Shown here: positions 22,851-31,274 of the stretch, one piece after another | Numbering within the stretch: the stretch's first letter is position 1 | Layout: each line of letters opens with the position of its first letter | NCBI GenBank assembly: GCA_030428905.1 | Contig: JAUIED010000039.1 | Coordinates: 1 to 34,468 of the forward strand | DNA: 34,468 nucleotides | Source of the DNA: Gammaproteobacteria bacterium | Lineage (GTDB): Bacteria > Pseudomonadota > Gammaproteobacteria > Pseudomonadales > Azotimanducaceae | Direction of reading: 5' to 3' | Made by a program: the position numbers and the translations under genes | The notes under the pieces: generated by a model | Seen by the model: the letters and a program-made list of their open reading frames with translations, nothing else | Database searches by the model: none | What the model was told of the DNA's origin: nothing

Positions 22851-25232
22851 ATGAATATTGACGTGAGATGGCTGCCTGCAGCGCTGTTGGCTCTCACGAG
22901 CTTCAGCGCGCCGCAGGCCTTCGCGGCGGAACCAATGGTGCTGGAGGAGATCGTGGTAACTGCCACGCGACGCACCGAGACGGACATTCAAACCACGCCG
23001 GTCGCCGTATCTACGGTGAGCGCTGAGGATTTCGATGCTCTGTTTGCTCAGGACATCGGTGAGGTGGCACTGCACGTGCCCAATTTCTCCGCTGCCACGG
23101 TGACTGGCTTCAATGCTGCTTCGTTCGCGATGCGAGGCGCTGCCGAGACCGACATCATTGTGTACTTCGACCCGAAAGTCGGCGTGATCCTCGATGATTT
23201 CGTCGTGCCGCACGTGCAGACGCAGCTTCTCGAGCCGTTCGACATCGAGAGCATCGAGGTGTTGCGCGGACCGCAGGGCACGCTGTTCGGCAAGAACACC
23301 ACCGCTGGTGCGGTGGTCGTGCGCACGAAGCGACCCGATCTGGACGCAACATCCTTTGATGCCAGCATCCAGTATGGTCGTTTCGATGACACGAAAGCAG
23401 ACGTAGCCTTCAACGTGCCGCTGGGCGACACCCTGGCATTCCGCTTTGCTGGCCTCTACCAGAAGAGCGATGGGTACTACGAAAACGGCAAGGTGGACTT
23501 CCCAATAGACCTGTTCGGTGCCGGTCTGGGCGACGCCGGGCTCACGAACGGCTCGCCGCTCGCCGGCGATGGCCGCGATCTCGGCGGAAAAGATGTCTTC
23601 TCCGGCCGTGCGAAGCTGCTGTTCCAGCCGAACGATCGGCTGACGGTGCTTGGCCAGGTGGAGATGATCAAGGATCGCAGCGATCCGGTACCGGTGGTCA
23701 ACGATACGCCAGCGGCTTCCGGGCAGCTCGCGACCATCCTCGGCTTTCCTGGCGTCACCAGCGGCGACCCGCTCGACCAGGCAGGCATTCACCGCAGCCA
23801 GATCGTCAACCTGGACGATGAGCAGGAAGTGGATGTGCTGGGTACGTACCTGAATATCGAATACGCGCTCGACAATCACACGCTTTACGCGGTGGCTGGG
23901 TATCGTGAGCAGGAATCACGCCTGCCCAACGAATATCTCGGCACCCCCTACGAGAGCTTCTTCGCCGCCACTCGTGACGATGATCGGGAGACGTTTCAGC
24001 TCGAGGCGCGCATTGCCTCGGATCTCGATGGCAACGTCAACTACGTCGCCGGTATGTTCTACCAGACCAACGATGTGGAGTTCTGCGTGCTGCAGCAGCT
24101 TGGCCTCCTGGAGTTCTTCGGCTCTGCCGTGCCGGGCGTGCTCGACAACAACAATCCGTTGCTGCTGTGTAACAAGCAGGACGCCACGTCCTGGGCGGCC
24201 TTTGCAGATGTGACGATTGACGTCACCGATCGCTTCAGCATCGGTCTCGGTGCGCGCTACACCAACGAAGAGAAAGACTACACGGCGCGCGAAGGCCTGC
24301 CGGCGGTGCTGATCTTCCCTGGCGGCGTGTTCGGCGAGCCGTTAGACGGCGCGAACTTCGGGTTGGCTTCGGCGTTCGTACGTCGCGACGATGAAGAGTG
24401 GAGTGAGCCCACGTGGCGGGTTACGGGTTCGTATGCGTTCACCGACGACATCTTCGGCTACCTCACCGTGTCGCGCGGCTTCAAGTCGGGCGGCTACAAC
24501 GACCAGGCGGGCTCTGGCGGCTTCGCCAACTTTCCCGTGCAGTCCTACGACCCGGAGTTTGCCACCTCCTATGAGCTTGGCGTGAAAACTACGCTGGCGG
24601 ACGGACGTGTTCGCTTCAACGCCACGTACTTCAACGTCAACTACGAAGATTTCCAGCGCAGCACGGTGGTCAGCCTGCCGGGCACGGCGTTCCAGGAAAC
24701 CCGGACCTTCAACGCTGCGGATGTGGATGCGCAGGGCCTGGAGCTCGAAGTGATGGCGCTGCTGGCCGAAGGCCTCACGCTGCGCGCCAACCTCGGCTGG
24801 CTCGACACCGAGTACAACAAATTCGTGCTGGACCGCAATCTGGATGGCACGCTCGAGGACTTCTCAGGGCGTGAGGTGGTGCGCTCGCCTGAGATTACGG
24901 CTGGGGTGGACCTTACCTATGAACACTCGCTTGGAGACGCCGGCGGCCTGCGTTGGAATCTCAACTACCTCTACGAGGACGAGAACACCTACTACTACAA
25001 CGACGACATCGGCTCGCAGTTCGACACGGTGCTGGAGGAACGCACCATTCTCGGCGCGAGCGTTACCTGGACCAGTGCGGACGACCGTTACTACGTCTCA
25101 GCGTTCGGCAAGAACCTGACTGACGATCGATACAAGACCGCGTCTCAGGCAGTTGGCGCGCTCTGGACGTTCTCCAACTACGGTCCGCCGCGCACCTATG
25201 GTGTGCGCGCTGGTGTGCGGCTCGGCGGTTGA
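22851..25232 (+). CDS. TonB-dependent outer membrane receptor
   Basis: A 793-residue outer-membrane beta-barrel receptor that imports a substrate using TonB energy. A signal peptide with a likely cut after AFA (about residue 25) precedes the TonB box VLEEIVVTATRR. The plug domain follows with IESIEVLRGPQGTLFGKNTTAGAVVVRTKRP, and the barrel region includes the late motif SRGFKSGGYNDQ and repeated aromatic strands. GGAGAG at 22841-22846 sets the start at 22851, 50 bases after the DUF35 stop and with no terminator between, so it is co-transcribed. The C-terminus (GVRAGVRLGG) lacks the usual terminal aromatic residue of outer-membrane proteins. Its place in the operon suggests it imports the substrate of the acyl-CoA synthetase branch. 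Confidence 0.92.
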   Translation: MNIDVRWLPAALLALTSFSAPQAFAAEPMVLEEIVVTATRRTETDIQTTPVAVSTVSAEDFDALFAQDIGEVALHVPNFSAATVTGFNAASFAMRGAAETDIIVYFDPKVGVILDDFVVPHVQTQLLEPFDIESIEVLRGPQGTLFGKNTTAGAVVVRTKRPDLDATSFDASIQYGRFDDTKADVAFNVPLGDTLAFRFAGLYQKSDGYYENGKVDFPIDLFGAGLGDAGLTNGSPLAGDGRDLGGKDVFSGRAKLLFQPNDRLTVLGQVEMIKDRSDPVPVVNDTPAASGQLATILGFPGVTSGDPLDQAGIHRSQIVNLDDEQEVDVLGTYLNIEYALDNHTLYAVAGYREQESRLPNEYLGTPYESFFAATRDDDRETFQLEARIASDLDGNVNYVAGMFYQTNDVEFCVLQQLGLLEFFGSAVPGVLDNNNPLLLCNKQDATSWAAFADVTIDVTDRFSIGLGARYTNEEKDYTAREGLPAVLIFPGGVFGEPLDGANFGLASAFVRRDDEEWSEPTWRVTGSYAFTDDIFGYLTVSRGFKSGGYNDQAGSGGFANFPVQSYDPEFATSYELGVKTTLADGRVRFNATYFNVNYEDFQRSTVVSLPGTAFQETRTFNAADVDAQGLELEVMALLAEGLTLRANLGWLDTEYNKFVLDRNLDGTLEDFSGREVVRSPEITAGVDLTYEHSLGDAGGLRWNLNYLYEDENTYYYNDDIGSQFDTVLEERTILGASVTWTSADDRYYVSAFGKNLTDDRYKTASQAVGALWTFSNYGPPRTYGVRAGVRLGG

Positions 25233-25252
25233 GGCACCGTTAAAAAACCCAT

Positions 25253-25277
25253 CGCCCGGCGGGCTGGCCGCCGGGCG
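25253..25277 (-). terminator. Strong intrinsic terminator of the slyD-like gene
   Basis: CGCCCGGCGG (25253-25262), loop GCTGG, CCGCCGGGCG (25268-25277): a perfect 10-bp GC stem. Read on the minus strand it is followed within 6 bases by a run of T (A-run at 25242-25247 on the plus strand). It lies in the 73-base space between converging genes and could also stop the receptor operon from the other side. Confidence 0.8.
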
Positions 25278-25305
25278 GTGAACTTCTCTCAGCCCCCTCT
25301 CCGGG

Positions 25306-25788
25306 TTAGTGATGATCCTTGCCGTCGGCGTGCGCGTGGCCGTGCGACAGCTCAACGGGCATGGCATCGCGGACCCGAACGATGTTCACCTTGAAGTGTA
25401 CGGTCTGGCCGGCCAGGGGGTGGTTCAGGTCCACGTCCACGAATTTGCTGCCGACTTTGATGATGGTCACGGTGCGTTGGCCGTGCTCGGTGCGCAAGGT
25501 TGCCTGATCGCCAGCACGCAGCTTTTTCGGCTGTGCGAAGTGTTTTTTCGATACCCGCTGCAGCTGGTCTGCCCGCTTCGGGCCGTACGCATCCTCCGGC
25601 TTGAGCGTAACCTCAAACGCTTCGCCTTCCTCGCGTCCGGTAAGCGCGGACTCGAGCCCGCGCATCATATTGCCGTGGCCCATGAGCAGGGCGGTTGGCT
25701 CGTCGTCGAAATTGTCTTCCACTGGGTTGCCGGCTTCATCGGCGAGGCTGTAGTGGATGAACACGACCTTGTTGCGTTCTACTTTCAT
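25306..25788 (-). CDS. FKBP-type peptidyl-prolyl isomerase, SlyD-like
   Basis: A 160-residue protein. The FKBP core (VFIHYSLADEAGNPVEDNF, then LLMGHGNMMRGLESALTGREEGEAFEVTLKPEDAYGPKR) is interrupted by the insert-in-flap domain (about 70-125, DQLQRVSKKHFAQPKKLRAGDQATL), and the last segment ends in a histidine-rich tail HGHAHADGKDHH. This is the SlyD layout: a cytoplasmic isomerase and chaperone with metal-binding histidines that often serves nickel enzyme assembly. The tail is short compared with E. coli SlyD. It is the last gene on the minus strand after the AraC regulator, with a strong terminator downstream. No link to the catabolic genes is evident. Confidence 0.85.
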   Translation of the reverse strand: MKVERNKVVFIHYSLADEAGNPVEDNFDDEPTALLMGHGNMMRGLESALTGREEGEAFEVTLKPEDAYGPKRADQLQRVSKKHFAQPKKLRAGDQATLRTEHGQRTVTIIKVGSKFVDVDLNHPLAGQTVHFKVNIVRVRDAMPVELSHGHAHADGKDHH

Positions 25789-25876
25789 GTTTGGCCGTTC
25801 AGATGGTGGCGAGGAAAATTACTCCGCCGTGGTTGCGGGCGCAATAATCGACAGCAGCCGGTTTCATCCAGGCTGC

Positions 25877-26884
25877 TCAACGCTGGTTGCGGTACTCCAT
25901 GGGGGATACGCCGGTCCACTTTTTAAAGGCGCGAGAAAACGCGCTCAGCTCGGAGAAGCCCAGTTCGAACGAGATCTGCGCCATGTCCATGGTCGATGAG
26001 CGCAGCAGGTACTTCGCGCGGCTTTCCCGCACGGCGCGCTTTGCGTCGTTGAATGTGTGTCCTTCTGTCGCGAGCTGACGGCGCAGAGTGCGTGCGGTCA
26101 TTGACAGACCTTGCGCCACGACCTCGAGGCTGACGTGTTCCAGCGAGGGATACCTGGTGATCTCACGACAGACGATACCGAGCATCTCGCCGCCGCGCGT
26201 ATCGGGCTGGAAGAGCGATTGCATGGCTTTGCTGACGATGCCGAACAATATCGGGTTGGCGGTGGCCAGACGCACTTCCAGCAGGGACCGGCTCAGAATG
26301 ACGGTGTTGGCCTCTGTACCGAACTGTACAGGGCAGCGAAAGAACTCCTCCACCGTCCTGATGTTGCCCATGCGCCGGTGCTGAAACTGCACATCGTCCG
26401 CGGTGAGGTGTTGTTTACATCCCGTGCGCAGGAGCGCGATGAAGAGGCCAACCAGGTACTCGATCACCTGATCCAGTGATTCTTCGCTGGTGTCGAGCAG
26501 CTGAAATTCCACACGCAGCTGCTCCGCCTGTGGGGCTATGTGCAGATCCATACCCCCGTCGACGACGCGATGGTAGCGCTGTAGTACGCCGATCGCCGCG
26601 TGCACCGTCGGGGCTGCGAGAAAGGCGAGGGAGAGCAGGCCGCTGAGTTCGTAGTGAAAGTGACGTGCGATGCTCAGCCCAAAGTGTGGGTCGCCGGTGG
26701 CGTCTGCCGACGCGTTGAGCAAACGTGCAAAAGTGGAGACGGGGATGGGCCTATGCAGCTCCGGATCGTCCGGCAGCTGGAATTCTACTGTCTGGAACAC
26801 CTGCAGCGGCTGCACGCCGAGATCGAGCAGTCGGTCTCGCACGTAGACGGCGTGTCGTGCCGACATGGTCGGCAGCACCTGCAT
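25877..26884 (-). CDS. AraC-family transcriptional regulator (PF12625-type N-terminal domain)
   Basis: A 335-residue regulator. The N-terminal 200 residues resemble the arabinose-binding-type domain of OruR-like regulators (VPVSTFARLLNASADATGDPHFGLSIARHFHY). The C-terminal AraC DNA-binding domain (about 240-335) has two helix-turn-helices: SLEVVAQGLSMTARTLRRQLATEGHTFNDAKRAVRE and then MDMAQISFELGFSELSAFSRAFKKWTGVSPMEYR. I chose ATG 26884 because GGGGAGG (minus strand, 26890-26896) lies 5 bases upstream; in-frame starts at 26902 and 26920 lack such a site. It follows the TonB receptor gene on the same strand and probably regulates it and the divergent genes through the repeats at 29228-29274. 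Confidence 0.85.
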   Translation of the reverse strand: MQVLPTMSARHAVYVRDRLLDLGVQPLQVFQTVEFQLPDDPELHRPIPVSTFARLLNASADATGDPHFGLSIARHFHYELSGLLSLAFLAAPTVHAAIGVLQRYHRVVDGGMDLHIAPQAEQLRVEFQLLDTSEESLDQVIEYLVGLFIALLRTGCKQHLTADDVQFQHRRMGNIRTVEEFFRCPVQFGTEANTVILSRSLLEVRLATANPILFGIVSKAMQSLFQPDTRGGEMLGIVCREITRYPSLEHVSLEVVAQGLSMTARTLRRQLATEGHTFNDAKRAVRESRAKYLLRSSTMDMAQISFELGFSELSAFSRAFKKWTGVSPMEYRNQR

Positions 26885-26930
26885 GTAATCCTCCCCGGTC
26901 ATGGCGGTGCAGGATAGCACCGACGCAGTG

Positions 26931-26956
26931 TCCCGGAGAGGTTGCCCCCTCCGGGA
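26931..26956 (-). terminator. Hairpin between the receptor and AraC genes
   Basis: TCCCGGAG (26931-26938) pairs with CTCCGGGA (26949-26956), and inner bases can extend the stem with one mismatch. It lies in the 87-base gap after the receptor stop. No T-run follows on the minus strand, so it may instead be an mRNA stability or attenuation structure. Confidence 0.4.
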
Positions 26957-26971
26957 TGGTGTCGCGTGAAG

Positions 26972-29155
26972 CTAGAAAGTGTACGAAGCGCTGATGCCGT
27001 AGGTTCGGGGCGGTTCGTAGTGGCCTCGCTGCACCCCGAAGAAGTTCAGCTCGGCGAATCGCAGGTGGTCTGAGTCAGACAGGTTCTTGCCCCACAACGC
27101 GATGTCCCACTTGCCGTCTGCGGATATGAAGCCGATGCGCGCGTTGTGGATGTCATAGCCTTCCACTTCGCGCAGGACCGGCGTGTTCTCCGGGTGGGTG
27201 AAGTAGTCGTCGGTATCGCTGTAGTCCCAGCGGATGTACATCTGATCACCGCGTTGGCTCACCGGAAATTCGTACTCAGCGGACAGATAGTACTTCAGCT
27301 CCGGGGCGTACGGCAGATCGTTACCCGTACAGTCGACGCCGGAGTTGCAGTTTTGGAATTTGTCGAACTCCGCGTCGATCCACGCGGCGTTTGCCATCAG
27401 CGTCAAGCCATCCACGGGTATGACCGTCAGCTCCATCTCCACGCCGCTGGTGTTCGCTTCCGCTGCGTTGGAGATGGCGATGCGACTGACGGTGGGGGAA
27501 AGCTGCTGGAACTGCTGCACCTGGAAGTCTTCGAAGGTGGTATCGAAGTACGCAAGGTTGAGCCGAACGCGCCCTTCCGCGAAGGTGGACTTCAAGCCGA
27601 CCTCAAAACTCTGCGCCGTTTCCTCATCGTACGGAAGTTCCTCCAGCGTTTGAATGAAGTCGACGTTGTGGCCGCCGCTCTTGAAGCCTTCGGAGTAGGA
27701 AGCATAGATCAGCACGTCTTCATTGACGTACCAGTTGAGGCCGAGTTTCGGGGTAAATGCGTCTGCATCGTACGTATCTTTGAACGGTGGCTGACCGGTC
27801 ATGTCCAGCACATTCGCGAATCCCGTGGGATTGGGCAGGAAGAAGTCGATGTCTTTTTCTTCGTCGGTATAGCGCAAGCCGGCGGTGAGTTCGAAGTTGT
27901 CGTTGAAACGGTAGTTTGCGTGTACATAAGCTGCCCAGCCACTGGCGTCGACATCGACGATGGTTGGGATCACTTCCGCCTGTGCCGAGGGACGCCCGAA
28001 AAACAGGCCCGTAAACGTGCCGTCGCGACCCGTGGAGATGCTCTGGGTGATGTAGTAAATACCGGCTACGTAGTCGAACGGACCGTCCTGTGGCGAGGTG
28101 ATGCGAAATTCCTGGGTGAACTGGTCGCTGTCCTCGTCGAAGGCGCTGGTACCAATGAACGCGCGGGTGTAGTCCTCCTCATTCAGGTTGTACCACTCCA
28201 TTTCGCGGTAGGCGGTGATCGAGGTGAAGGTGAAGTCGTTGCCGAAGTCGTAGTCAGCAGTCATGGACACGCCCCAGAACTCGCGTTCCTCGCGCTCCTG
28301 CGCATCGTGGTCCACCTCGCGCGCGCCAGGCGCAGTACTGAAGCTGGCCTGGCCGAACGCCAGCCCGACGCCTGAATCTGCGCGAATGCCTTCGCCGTTG
28401 CCGCCGCGGTCATCCTCTTCGAGGAAGTCGGCGGAGAAGTTGAGTTCTAAAGCATCGCTTGCCAGCACGCGCAGCTTCGCACGGCCGCTGATGCGATCGA
28501 TACCGTTGAGGTCGGTATCGAGGAAGTTGTTGTCGATAAAGCCGTCCTGATCCATTTTGGTCAGGGCGACGCTGCCGAATACGTTCTCCGAAAGGGCGCC
28601 ATTCACGCGCGCCTGTACCTTTCTTCTTGAGTAGTTGCCGACATCTACGCCCACCCGCGCTTCGAATTCGTCGCTGGGCTTGGCGGTGTTGATGTTGATG
28701 GCGCCTGAGATGGTATTTTTTCCGAACAGCGTTCCCTGGGGGCCACGCAGGATTTCTACGCCGGTGACGCCCTGCAGATCCTGGTCGAACACTCCCGACC
28801 GGCCGACGAATACTCCGTCGACGTACACGCTGGCGCGGGCGTCGAAGCCCGGATTGCGGGAAAAGCTACCCACGCCACGAATATTGATCTCGCCGCGGGT
28901 TCGCCGGCTGCCACGACCGAAGTTCAGCGACGGAGCAAATGCCTCCATGTCCGCCAGGCTGGTCCCGCCCACGCGTTCGATGGTGGTCTCGTCGAAAGCG
29001 GTGATGGCCACAGGTACTTCCTGCAGGTTCTGCTCGCGCTTCTGCGCGGTGACGACGATCTCTTCGATCGCGCGGGTTGGTTGCTGTGCAGCGATACCGG
29101 TGCTGCAGATAGACAGCAGACACGCGCCGGTGAGCGCGACTCCCCTCAATCTCAT
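26972..29155 (-). CDS. TonB-dependent outer membrane receptor
   Basis: A 727-residue outer-membrane receptor with signal peptide (MRLRGVALTGACLLSICSTGIAA), TonB box IEEIVVTAQKRE, a plug domain with GVTGVEILRGPQGTLFGKNTISGAINI, and a barrel that ends in the typical aromatic C-terminus YGISASYTF. The class matches receptors that import siderophores or carbon compounds, and in this neighbourhood a hydrophobic carbon source is more likely than iron. It is divergent from the bicupin/SDR/kinase unit and upstream of the AraC gene. It is only distantly similar to the receptor at 22851, so the two probably take up different compounds. Confidence 0.92.
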   Translation of the reverse strand: MRLRGVALTGACLLSICSTGIAAQQPTRAIEEIVVTAQKREQNLQEVPVAITAFDETTIERVGGTSLADMEAFAPSLNFGRGSRRTRGEINIRGVGSFSRNPGFDARASVYVDGVFVGRSGVFDQDLQGVTGVEILRGPQGTLFGKNTISGAININTAKPSDEFEARVGVDVGNYSRRKVQARVNGALSENVFGSVALTKMDQDGFIDNNFLDTDLNGIDRISGRAKLRVLASDALELNFSADFLEEDDRGGNGEGIRADSGVGLAFGQASFSTAPGAREVDHDAQEREEREFWGVSMTADYDFGNDFTFTSITAYREMEWYNLNEEDYTRAFIGTSAFDEDSDQFTQEFRITSPQDGPFDYVAGIYYITQSISTGRDGTFTGLFFGRPSAQAEVIPTIVDVDASGWAAYVHANYRFNDNFELTAGLRYTDEEKDIDFFLPNPTGFANVLDMTGQPPFKDTYDADAFTPKLGLNWYVNEDVLIYASYSEGFKSGGHNVDFIQTLEELPYDEETAQSFEVGLKSTFAEGRVRLNLAYFDTTFEDFQVQQFQQLSPTVSRIAISNAAEANTSGVEMELTVIPVDGLTLMANAAWIDAEFDKFQNCNSGVDCTGNDLPYAPELKYYLSAEYEFPVSQRGDQMYIRWDYSDTDDYFTHPENTPVLREVEGYDIHNARIGFISADGKWDIALWGKNLSDSDHLRFAELNFFGVQRGHYEPPRTYGISASYTF

Positions 29156-29227
29156 TGGATTCTCCCCTGGTGCTGGGCGCAGCTGCGCCCGAGAAAGGGC
29201 ATGATAGTGGCCTGACCTTCAGCTCAT

Positions 29228-29274
29228 TTGACATTATCGGCCAAAGGATTGACGTCAGGGACGGCCAGTTTGAC
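29228..29274. promoter_or_regulatory. Three TTGAC repeats spaced 21 bp apart
   Basis: TTGAC occurs at 29228-29232, 29249-29253 and 29270-29274, each exactly 21 bases after the last, on one face of the helix in the 225-base divergent region. Two helical turns between direct repeats is the spacing of AraC-type half-sites such as araI1-I2. The middle copy is part of an 8-bp palindrome TGACGTCA (29250-29257). The neighbouring AraC regulator is the obvious candidate to bind here. Nothing else recognisable lies in this gap. Confidence 0.55.
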
Positions 29275-29380
29275 GCGTGTTCAGTACGTCGGGCCGTCGA
29301 AGCGGAAAATCGATGGTGGAACTGTGGCGCCAGAGGGTAACGCGCGCCATGATACCGGCAATCGCATAGGGGGAAGACAC

Positions 29381-30454
29381 ATGACCGAGGCGAATTCTGC
29401 TGCAGGTTACAACCCGGAATTCAACCCCACAGGCATAGAAGGTGGGATCGACACCAACGCGCTGCCCTGGATCGAGCTTCCGCAGCAGCCAGGCTTGTTC
29501 GTCAAGCCATTGCGGTCAAGCTCCGAGAGCGGCTTTTTCTCTCTTGTTTGCCGATTGCCTGCCGGTGTTGATGCGAATAATCTGGTTCTGCTGGGAGGTA
29601 TGGATCTCACGCTGCTGTCCGGACGCTTGCAGCTCACCGGCGGGGAGATCTCAGCAGACCTCTTTCCAGGCGTGTTCGGCTACATACCGGCGAATACCCG
29701 GATTGGCAGTATGCGAGCTACGGAAGACGCCGAGTTTCTATGTAACTGTTACGGAGCCATTGCGTTTGCTGGTGCCAACAATGGTATCCGCTCCCTGCTT
29801 ACCGCGCGTGATGTGCAGGCTCTGGCAGGGCAGCAGGGCATCAGCCTGGTTCCGAACACACTCGCCGAGTGCATGCAGCCTCGGGGTGAGGAACCAGCCT
29901 TGGAGGCGCAACCGCTCGCCATTGCTGGCACCGATGCGGCGGAGTTGGTGAACGAGGCCGCCGCCGTGGATATGCTGCACGCGCACTTCATCGATACACG
30001 CGCGGTGCCGTGGATCGTCAACCCCGATCTGCCTGACATTGCTCTCAAGGTGCTGCGTGTCAGCGAGGAGACTGGCGTGGTATCGCTCATCGTGCGGCAC
30101 AACGGTGTGGCGGGGCCGCATTACCATCTGGGCGCTGCGGACTTTCTGGTGCTCAATGGGCGCATTGGCTATCGCGCCGGACCGCCCGAGGGCTACGGCC
30201 CAGGCGTGTGGTTTTTCGAGCCGGCCGGCGCCCGCCACGAAGCCACCCAGCGCATCGGCGAAGAGGACCTCATCTACACGGCCAACGTGTATGGCCCCAT
30301 ACAGTTCGACAGCGGTCGCGACACGCCCATCGTCGCCGTGCAATCCTGGATGCAGTACAAGGCGCTGGCGGATGCCAGCGGCACGTGGCTGGTGCGAAGC
30401 ACGCTGCCGGGAGACGCCACGCATCTTGCGTGGGCGCCGCTGGGCTCTGTGTGA
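29381..30454 (+). CDS. Bicupin protein (2,4'-dihydroxyacetophenone dioxygenase-like)
   Basis: A 357-residue protein made of two related cupin halves: NALPWIELPQQPGLFVKPLRSSS...GFFSLVCRLPAG (27-62) repeats as RAVPWIVNPDLPDIALKVLRVSEETGVVSLIVRHNG (207-242), and CNCYGAIAF repeats as ANVYGPIQF. The second cupin carries probable metal ligands H247 and H249 (GPHYHLGAADFLVLNG) and H286 (EPAGARHEA), as in 2,4'-dihydroxyacetophenone dioxygenase-type enzymes. The first has lost these histidines (LPAGVDANNLVLLGG). It may be a dioxygenase, an isomerase or a sensor. GGGGGA before ATG 29381 supports the start although the frame is open to 29228. Its stop overlaps the SDR start (GTGA). Confidence 0.75.
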   Translation: MTEANSAAGYNPEFNPTGIEGGIDTNALPWIELPQQPGLFVKPLRSSSESGFFSLVCRLPAGVDANNLVLLGGMDLTLLSGRLQLTGGEISADLFPGVFGYIPANTRIGSMRATEDAEFLCNCYGAIAFAGANNGIRSLLTARDVQALAGQQGISLVPNTLAECMQPRGEEPALEAQPLAIAGTDAAELVNEAAAVDMLHAHFIDTRAVPWIVNPDLPDIALKVLRVSEETGVVSLIVRHNGVAGPHYHLGAADFLVLNGRIGYRAGPPEGYGPGVWFFEPAGARHEATQRIGEEDLIYTANVYGPIQFDSGRDTPIVAVQSWMQYKALADASGTWLVRSTLPGDATHLAWAPLGSV

Positions 30455-31221
30455 ATCGGCTTGTTGGAAAGCGGGTGCTGATTACCGGCGCTAGCCGGGG
30501 TATTGGCAGAGCGATTGCCGAGGCATGCGCAAGGGAGGGAGCGGCGCTGTTCCTGACCGCGCGCGAAGCGACGCATCTGGATGCAACGGTTGCGGCGCTT
30601 GGTGATGTCGAGGTACAGACATTTGGCGCGGACCTCGCGGATTCGCGGGCTTTAGAGCGCATGTTCGACGCGGCCGTTTCCTGGGCCGGGCGCCTCGATG
30701 TGCTGGTGAATAATGCCGGTATCTATATCGGCAGGCCGTTCACGGCGTACTCCCTCGAAGAGTTCGACGCGCTCATGAAGACCAACGTTTACTCGGTGTT
30801 CCAGCTCATGCAGCGTGCCATAGAGCACATGCAGGGGGCGGGCGGTGGCAGCATCATCAACATCTCCTCCACGGCTGGCAAATGGGAGAGCCCCAATCAG
30901 GCTGCCTATAACGCCAGCAAACATGCTGTGGTGGGACTCACCCGCTGCGCGGCATTGGAGAATGCGCCGCACGGCGTGCGGGTGAATGCCATATGCCCTG
31001 GGCTGGTAGAAACCGACATGCTGCAGAATTTTGACAGCCACGCCGAGGCTGCTGGCGTGCCTTTCGAAACTTTCAAACAGGGCATGCTGCAGCGTATTCC
31101 CATGGGCCGCTTCCTGCAGGCCGATGAGGTAGCCCACATCGCCGTATATCTGGCCAGCGATGAGTCGCGCACGATGACAGGAGAGACCTTGTCCATTTCC
31201 GGCGGGATGCGGATGGGATGA
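30451..31221 (+). CDS. SDR-family oxidoreductase
   Basis: A 256-residue classical short-chain dehydrogenase with the motif TGASRGIG (12-19), NNAG (87-90), S140 (INISSTAG) and Y153/K157 in AYNASKHA; the C-terminus ends GETLSISGGMRMG. It probably oxidises or reduces a hydroxyl or keto group with NAD(P). The start is GTG 30451, overlapping the bicupin stop, since the motif begins 10 residues later and no ATG fits. Its stop overlaps the 18-codon linker ORF. Its similarity to the other two SDRs in the window is only family level. Confidence 0.87.
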   Translation: MNRLVGKRVLITGASRGIGRAIAEACAREGAALFLTAREATHLDATVAALGDVEVQTFGADLADSRALERMFDAAVSWAGRLDVLVNNAGIYIGRPFTAYSLEEFDALMKTNVYSVFQLMQRAIEHMQGAGGGSIINISSTAGKWESPNQAAYNASKHAVVGLTRCAALENAPHGVRVNAICPGLVETDMLQNFDSHAEAAGVPFETFKQGMLQRIPMGRFLQADEVAHIAVYLASDESRTMTGETLSISGGMRMG

Positions 31222-31274
31222 TGCACAAAGACGTATTCGATCGTCAGCGGCGCCTGCGGTGCGCGACGAGATGA
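31218..31274 (+). CDS. 18-codon linker ORF coupling SDR and kinase genes
   Basis: A small open frame, MMHKDVFDRQRRLRCATR, begins with ATG 31218 overlapping the SDR stop (ATGA) and ends with TGA 31272-31274 overlapping the kinase ATG 31271 (ATGA). It bridges the 49-base gap so that a ribosome could pass from one gene to the next. Its peptide is short and basic with no recognised family. It may be chance, but the two four-base overlaps in series are unusual. Confidence 0.3.
   Translation: MMHKDVFDRQRRLRCATR

Noticed and set aside
27146-28375. 409-residue open frame on the plus strand
   Set aside because: Antisense to the second TonB receptor; valine/arginine-rich with no domain.
29250-29257. 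TGACGTCA palindrome as a CRP-type site
   Set aside because: CRP/FNR sites are longer (TGTGA-N6-TCACA type); the octamer is better explained as part of the TTGAC repeat series.
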